Positions 60,748 to 64,000 of a stretch of 64,000 nt of DNA are shown here, one piece after another (position 1 is the first letter of the stretch; the number at the start of each line of letters is the position of its first letter). Location: positions 1 to 64,000 of the forward strand of contig JBDHYG010000011.1 in assembly GCA_039811225.1 (NCBI GenBank). Reading direction: 5' to 3'. Made by a program: the position numbers and the translations under genes. The DNA is from JAFDXJ01 sp039811225 (GTDB taxonomy: Bacteria > Bacteroidota > Bacteroidia > Chitinophagales > Chitinophagaceae). Below the pieces are notes generated by a model. The model was not told the DNA's origin, made no database searches, and saw only the letters and a list, made by a program, of their open reading frames with translations.

Positions 60748-61003
60748 GTTATTTTTCTCAAACCCACACCTGAAATATAAAAAAAATCAGGAATTTCTTC
60801 TTTCTCCACTATCATGGACAACAGTAAAGCATGCTTCCTGCTTACAGGTAAACCTGCCTGTTTTGGAGGCATTTTCTTCCTTCCAATTTTGGTTAAAGAT
60901 CATTTTAATTTGAAAAGCAGATCTAATGAATTATCAGAAAATACCTGTTTGTCCTTTTTTCTGCTTTCGGCCTGATAGCCTTATCAATTTCTTTATAACT
61001 ATC
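60748..61003. other. Intergenic region upstream of fusA
   Basis: About 255 bases between the fusA -7 box and the stop of the T9SS protein. No ORF with support, strong hairpin or RNA gene is seen. A 62-codon minus-strand frame from 60872 lacks any codon bias or motif. Confidence 0.5.
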
Positions 61004-62803
61004 TCACTCTTTCAATAATTTTAAATAACTGTTTTTGCCATCCTGGTTTACCTGGATGTAATAAGCGCCTGGTGCTAAAGTTTGCAGATCGAGCTGAATG
61101 GTACTACCTGCTGCAAAATCTTTTTGCAGGACAAGCCGGCCCTGCATATCCCGTACACGAATTTGCACCGGGCTGTCATTGCGCAAGCCGGTAATAGTAA
61201 CGAGTTTTCGGGCAGGATTGGGATAGAGGCCAATGCTGCCGGGTGCTTCCATTTCTATTTTTACAATAGCGCTAAAGCTATGGCTGCCATTGCCGGCATT
61301 CTCGCGGATGCGGTAGTAATTGGTACCACTGAGTGGGTGGTTATCGGTATAGCTGTACACATGGGCGCCGGTACCACCCTGTGCGGGTACAGTAGCCAGG
61401 TCTGTAAAGCTGGCTGCATTGCCGCTACGCTGCACGGTGAATGAGGCCGTATTGTTTTCATTTAATGTTTGCCAGGAAAGGGTGATGGCATTTTGCTCCT
61501 GCACGGCTTTCAGGTCTTTGAAATTTGTTGCGAGGACTAAGTCGCCATTGAATCGCAATAATTGAATTCCATATCCGGGAGCGCCAGTAAGTAATATTTT
61601 CCCCGTTGGCAAATAATGTATAGATGTTATTGCTAACTCTAATGTGTCTATAAATACAGGTGATATGCCGCCTTCTCCAAAGCTAGTATCTAAGTTGCCT
61701 TCTTGAGTAAGGCGAATAAATAAAATTGGAACAGAATTCCCGGACATAATATTTCCGCATAAAAGAACTGAACCATTCGTTTGCGAAGCAACATCCCAGG
61801 AACGGATATCTTTATAGTTTTGATAATCGATAAGTGTTCCCCCTCCAGCACCAAAATTGTAATCAATATTCCCATCTTCATTAAAGCGACATATAGCCAT
61901 ACTAATTTTATTCCCTTTTCCACTTTCTCCGGTACATATTATTTTGTCATCCGGCTGTAATGCCATTGCTTCCATAGTACTATTCCAAAAGCCTCCCTGT
62001 CCCTGGCCAAAGATATACGTTGCAACGCCATTTACACCAAAACCGTCATCTATACTACCATCCGGTAGAAAACATTCTACTATATATCCGGGTTGAGAAT
62101 CAAAAAAATTATTTGTACTGCCTCTTAAAATCCGGCCATCCGTGCGCAGCAGCAGTGAATTAGAACTGGTTTGATTGGTGTAATGTGTTACTACCAATCC
62201 GGCTTCCCCAAAATCCGGATCCAGGCCACCATTTGGCAATACTCTGCAAATAAAAGTTTTTGAATAATCATATTCATCTTCTTTTAAATCACCGGATATG
62301 ATTATTTTCCCATCGGATTGAACGGCTAAACCTGTGGCCCAAGCATCAAAGTCCAACATGATGGAGTCAAAACCATTTAATCCAAAACTACTATCCAATA
62401 TGCCATTGCTTTTAAACATTACCAATGCTACATCAATCTTATTATTGATGCTATAAGAAGTGGCACAAATAATGCGGCCATCACTTATCAAACCGAATGT
62501 TTTAAAATGAGTACCATAAAAATGATCAGCTTTTAAAAATTCCGTATGACCATTGCTTCCAAAACCGGAATCAATAGAACCATCCATATTAAAACGATCT
62601 AAGGTTAATCCAGCTGTCAGCCCCATGACAACAATTTTCCCATCTGGCTGTAAAATTGAATGATGTGTATGTGATAATGTGGGTGTAAAAATATATCCTC
62701 CATTTCCAAAACTTTGATCCAAGGTTCCTGGCTGGGCATGTAAAATTGTAGAACTGAAAAAAAATGTGCAAAGGACAATCAGCGATTTTAAAATAGGTTT
62801 CAT
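61004..62803 (-). CDS. Delta-60 repeat protein with T9SS type A sorting domain
   Basis: A 599-residue secreted protein. Signal peptide MKPILKSLIVLCTFFFSSTI with cleavage near LHAQ. At least seven delta-60 repeats follow, each with an LDxSFG-type core (LDQSFGNGG, IDSGFGSNG, LDSSFGLNG, LDPDFGEAG, IDDGFGVNG, IDYNFGAGG, LDTSFGEGG), predicted to form a beta-propeller. A fibronectin-like region around 440-510 (SWQTLNENNTASFTVQRSGN) leads to the C-terminal T9SS type A domain with IGLYPNPARKLVTI near 528 and APGAYYIQVNQDGKNSYLKL. Such cargo is exported across the outer membrane by the type IX system. The function of the propeller is unknown. Confidence 0.92.
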   Translation of the reverse strand: MKPILKSLIVLCTFFFSSTILHAQPGTLDQSFGNGGYIFTPTLSHTHHSILQPDGKIVVMGLTAGLTLDRFNMDGSIDSGFGSNGHTEFLKADHFYGTHFKTFGLISDGRIICATSYSINNKIDVALVMFKSNGILDSSFGLNGFDSIMLDFDAWATGLAVQSDGKIIISGDLKEDEYDYSKTFICRVLPNGGLDPDFGEAGLVVTHYTNQTSSNSLLLRTDGRILRGSTNNFFDSQPGYIVECFLPDGSIDDGFGVNGVATYIFGQGQGGFWNSTMEAMALQPDDKIICTGESGKGNKISMAICRFNEDGNIDYNFGAGGGTLIDYQNYKDIRSWDVASQTNGSVLLCGNIMSGNSVPILFIRLTQEGNLDTSFGEGGISPVFIDTLELAITSIHYLPTGKILLTGAPGYGIQLLRFNGDLVLATNFKDLKAVQEQNAITLSWQTLNENNTASFTVQRSGNAASFTDLATVPAQGGTGAHVYSYTDNHPLSGTNYYRIRENAGNGSHSFSAIVKIEMEAPGSIGLYPNPARKLVTITGLRNDSPVQIRVRDMQGRLVLQKDFAAGSTIQLDLQTLAPGAYYIQVNQDGKNSYLKLLKE

Positions 62804-62844
62804 GACTATTGTTATTTTAAGTTAAATTATTTTTTCCGAAATAT

Positions 62845-64000
62845 TTATTGACAATTATTATTGGCTGCTACAGCACAGGCACCTTGACTGGTTCGCTTAT
62901 CTTCACAGTTTACAAATTTCTGTATGCCAAGTAAACCACCTGCTGTCCCATTCATGATTGCCTGGAAGAAAAAACAGGTTCGAGCAGCAAGATATTCATT
63001 CACCTGGTCTTTGGTACATGCCCAAGTAGCGCCAAAATTGGTATAACAGGTACAGGTATCGCAAATTTTCCCTAAACCATGTTTCATAGTGCTATCAATA
63101 TACATTAAAGTTGGAATACCATTTGATTTTAAAATTTTATATAAATTATTGGAACATTCAATTCTATAATCCGGATTTGGGTTTTGTTTACCATCAGCAT
63201 GTACAATAAAAGGGATATTGATTAAACACCAATTTTCAGTAGTATATATGCTATCGTCTATATTTGGATAGAAACGATTTTGCCTAATCTCTTGAAAAGG
63301 AAAAACGGGGTCAAGTTTACCCATAAAACCGATCATTGGTTTTAGAATATAGGTGCCATTTTGAGTTAAGAAATCATATTCACGTGCCGAATCACTCACA
63401 ACCTTAGGAATTGCAAATCCACCCCACATACTGCAAAAACCCTGAATATGTGAAAGATAATTTATGGTAGTATCTCCATAATAAAAGTCCGCATTGATTG
63501 GGCCAAGTGCAGAAGATATGGGCAATTCACCGGGCGGTACTTTAAAAATGGAATCTATCATAGCCTGGGATGGATAATAAATGGCCCCTGCTGCACCCAA
63601 TCCACCCGCACTCTGCCCTATGACAAAAAGCCGGTTTGTGTCTATCTGATAAGGAAAATGATTGTATGCTATACGTGCCTGCCGCTTAATAATACTCCTG
63701 TATGCACCTCGAAGATCTTGAATAGCCCTGTAATTAGCCAACAATTGTTGCGCACTGGTGATACCCTGATACGACAAAGGTGATTTTATTCTTCCTCTTC
63801 GATATTCAATATTAAATACGACAAAACCTTTTCGTGCTAAGCTTCTACATAAGACATCTTCGTAATTCAGGTTACTACAGTCAGAAAATCCGCCTGCATG
63901 GGAAAGTAGAATTGCCGGGAACTTACATGAATCATAATTAATTCCACTGATATAATAGGCATAATAAGACAATTGATCCGCATCATCAGTACAGCTATCT
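62845..64000 (-). CDS. Alpha/beta-hydrolase (esterase-like), 5' end beyond window
   Basis: The frame is open to the window edge (position 64000), so the protein's N-terminus is missing; the TTG at 63972 is internal. At least 385 residues are encoded. The nucleophile elbow GQSAGG (GxSxG) is at about residues 118-123 of the visible part, LLSHAGG and NIEYRRGRIKSPLSYQ precede it, the putative acid lies in MIGFMGKLDPVFPFQ, and MKHGLG holds the likely His. Cysteines cluster at the C-terminus (GKICDTCTCYTNFGATWACT), suggesting disulfides in a secreted protein. No T9SS tail is present. Substrate unknown. Confidence 0.8.
   Translation of the reverse strand, partial: DSCTDDADQLSYYAYYISGINYDSCKFPAILLSHAGGFSDCSNLNYEDVLCRSLARKGFVVFNIEYRRGRIKSPLSYQGITSAQQLLANYRAIQDLRGAYRSIIKRQARIAYNHFPYQIDTNRLFVIGQSAGGLGAAGAIYYPSQAMIDSIFKVPPGELPISSALGPINADFYYGDTTINYLSHIQGFCSMWGGFAIPKVVSDSAREYDFLTQNGTYILKPMIGFMGKLDPVFPFQEIRQNRFYPNIDDSIYTTENWCLINIPFIVHADGKQNPNPDYRIECSNNLYKILKSNGIPTLMYIDSTMKHGLGKICDTCTCYTNFGATWACTKDQVNEYLAARTCFFFQAIMNGTAGGLLGIQKFVNCEDKRTSQGACAVAANNNCQ

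Noticed and set aside
60681..60872. 63-codon minus-strand ORF upstream of fusA
   Set aside because: It spans the fusA -7 box and shows no family motif or codon bias.
1..64000. CRISPR array, prophage, integron or tRNA genes
   Set aside because: I saw no regularly spaced direct repeats, phage structural genes, integrase or cloverleaf sequence other than the tRNA-like part of tmRNA.

Overview
The window is a contiguous chromosomal segment from a member of the Bacteroidota, most likely the Chitinophagaceae/Chitinophagales. The evidence is a set of Bacteroidota-type traits: promoters fit the TTG / TAnnTTTG consensus instead of the sigma70 -35/-10, start codons are preceded by A-rich DNA with little Shine-Dalgarno, the primary-type sigma factor is short, a secreted protein has a type IX secretion (T9SS) sorting domain, a START-like protein and a DUF2027-Smr protein are present, and the r-protein L17 has a long C-terminal extension. 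Almost everything is housekeeping or core metabolism. I see no CRISPR array, insertion sequence, prophage or tRNA gene.

Layout. 1-3.8 kb: the end of the large ribosomal operon (rpmJ-rpsM-rpsK-rpsD-rpoA-rplQ) with hairpins between several genes and tandem terminators. 3.9-8.6 kb: htpG, convergent with pckA and a sigma-70 family paralogue. 8.8-14.2 kb: START-like protein, an unknown ORF, LptF/G permease, CDF metal transporter, M20 dipeptidase and an S4 RNA-binding protein. 14.2-20 kb: an SDR epimerase/reductase, a pRiA4b-like protein, a CCA-adding enzyme, trmD, a putative small RNA, and etfA/etfB. 20.2-24.2 kb: hppD, then a SAM-I riboswitch controlling a cystathionine gamma-synthase-type enzyme and homoserine dehydrogenase. 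24.3-29 kb: tmRNA, rseP, dxr and a GH3-family gene. 29.2-30.1 kb: rplU, rpmA and a tiny Lys/Ala/Pro histone-like protein. 30.6-40 kb: a PolX-like PHP protein, a 1257-residue membrane histidine kinase, mazG, two small unknowns, a SET-domain protein and mgtE. 40-46.5 kb: dnaK, a sodium-solute symporter, prfB with its programmed +1 frameshift, an Smr protein and RNase P RNA. 46.5-51.8 kb: an AAA+ / VWA pair, surE, a small membrane protein, lpxB and a small membrane protein. 51.9-58.3 kb: a surface-polysaccharide cluster (PaaK/CapK-like adenylase, WbpI-like epimerase, glycosyltransferase, WbpD-like acetyltransferase, two WbpB-like dehydrogenases). 58.4-64 kb: fusA, a delta-60-repeat T9SS cargo protein and a partial secreted-type esterase.

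How the genes work together. Translation is heavily represented (r-proteins, EF-G, RF2, tmRNA, TrmD, CCA enzyme, RNase P), as is proteostasis (HtpG, DnaK, RseP). Envelope biogenesis is served by LptF/G, LpxB and the nucleotide-sugar cluster. The cluster contains the oxidation, N-acetylation and 2-epimerisation steps of a UDP-2,3-diacetamido-uronate pathway, but the C6 dehydrogenase and the aminotransferase must be elsewhere.

The observations I rate highest are: prfB keeping a strong internal Shine-Dalgarno frameshift signal in a lineage that hardly uses Shine-Dalgarno; three genes (cca, trmD, mgtE) whose ATG sits where transcription should start, suggesting leaderless mRNAs; the L17 helix-hairpin-helix extension; a PolX whose polymerase catalytic aspartates look lost; a possible unannotated small RNA after trmD; and a tail-to-tail pair of paralogous sugar dehydrogenases. 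I did not find an obviously new defence or mobile system.
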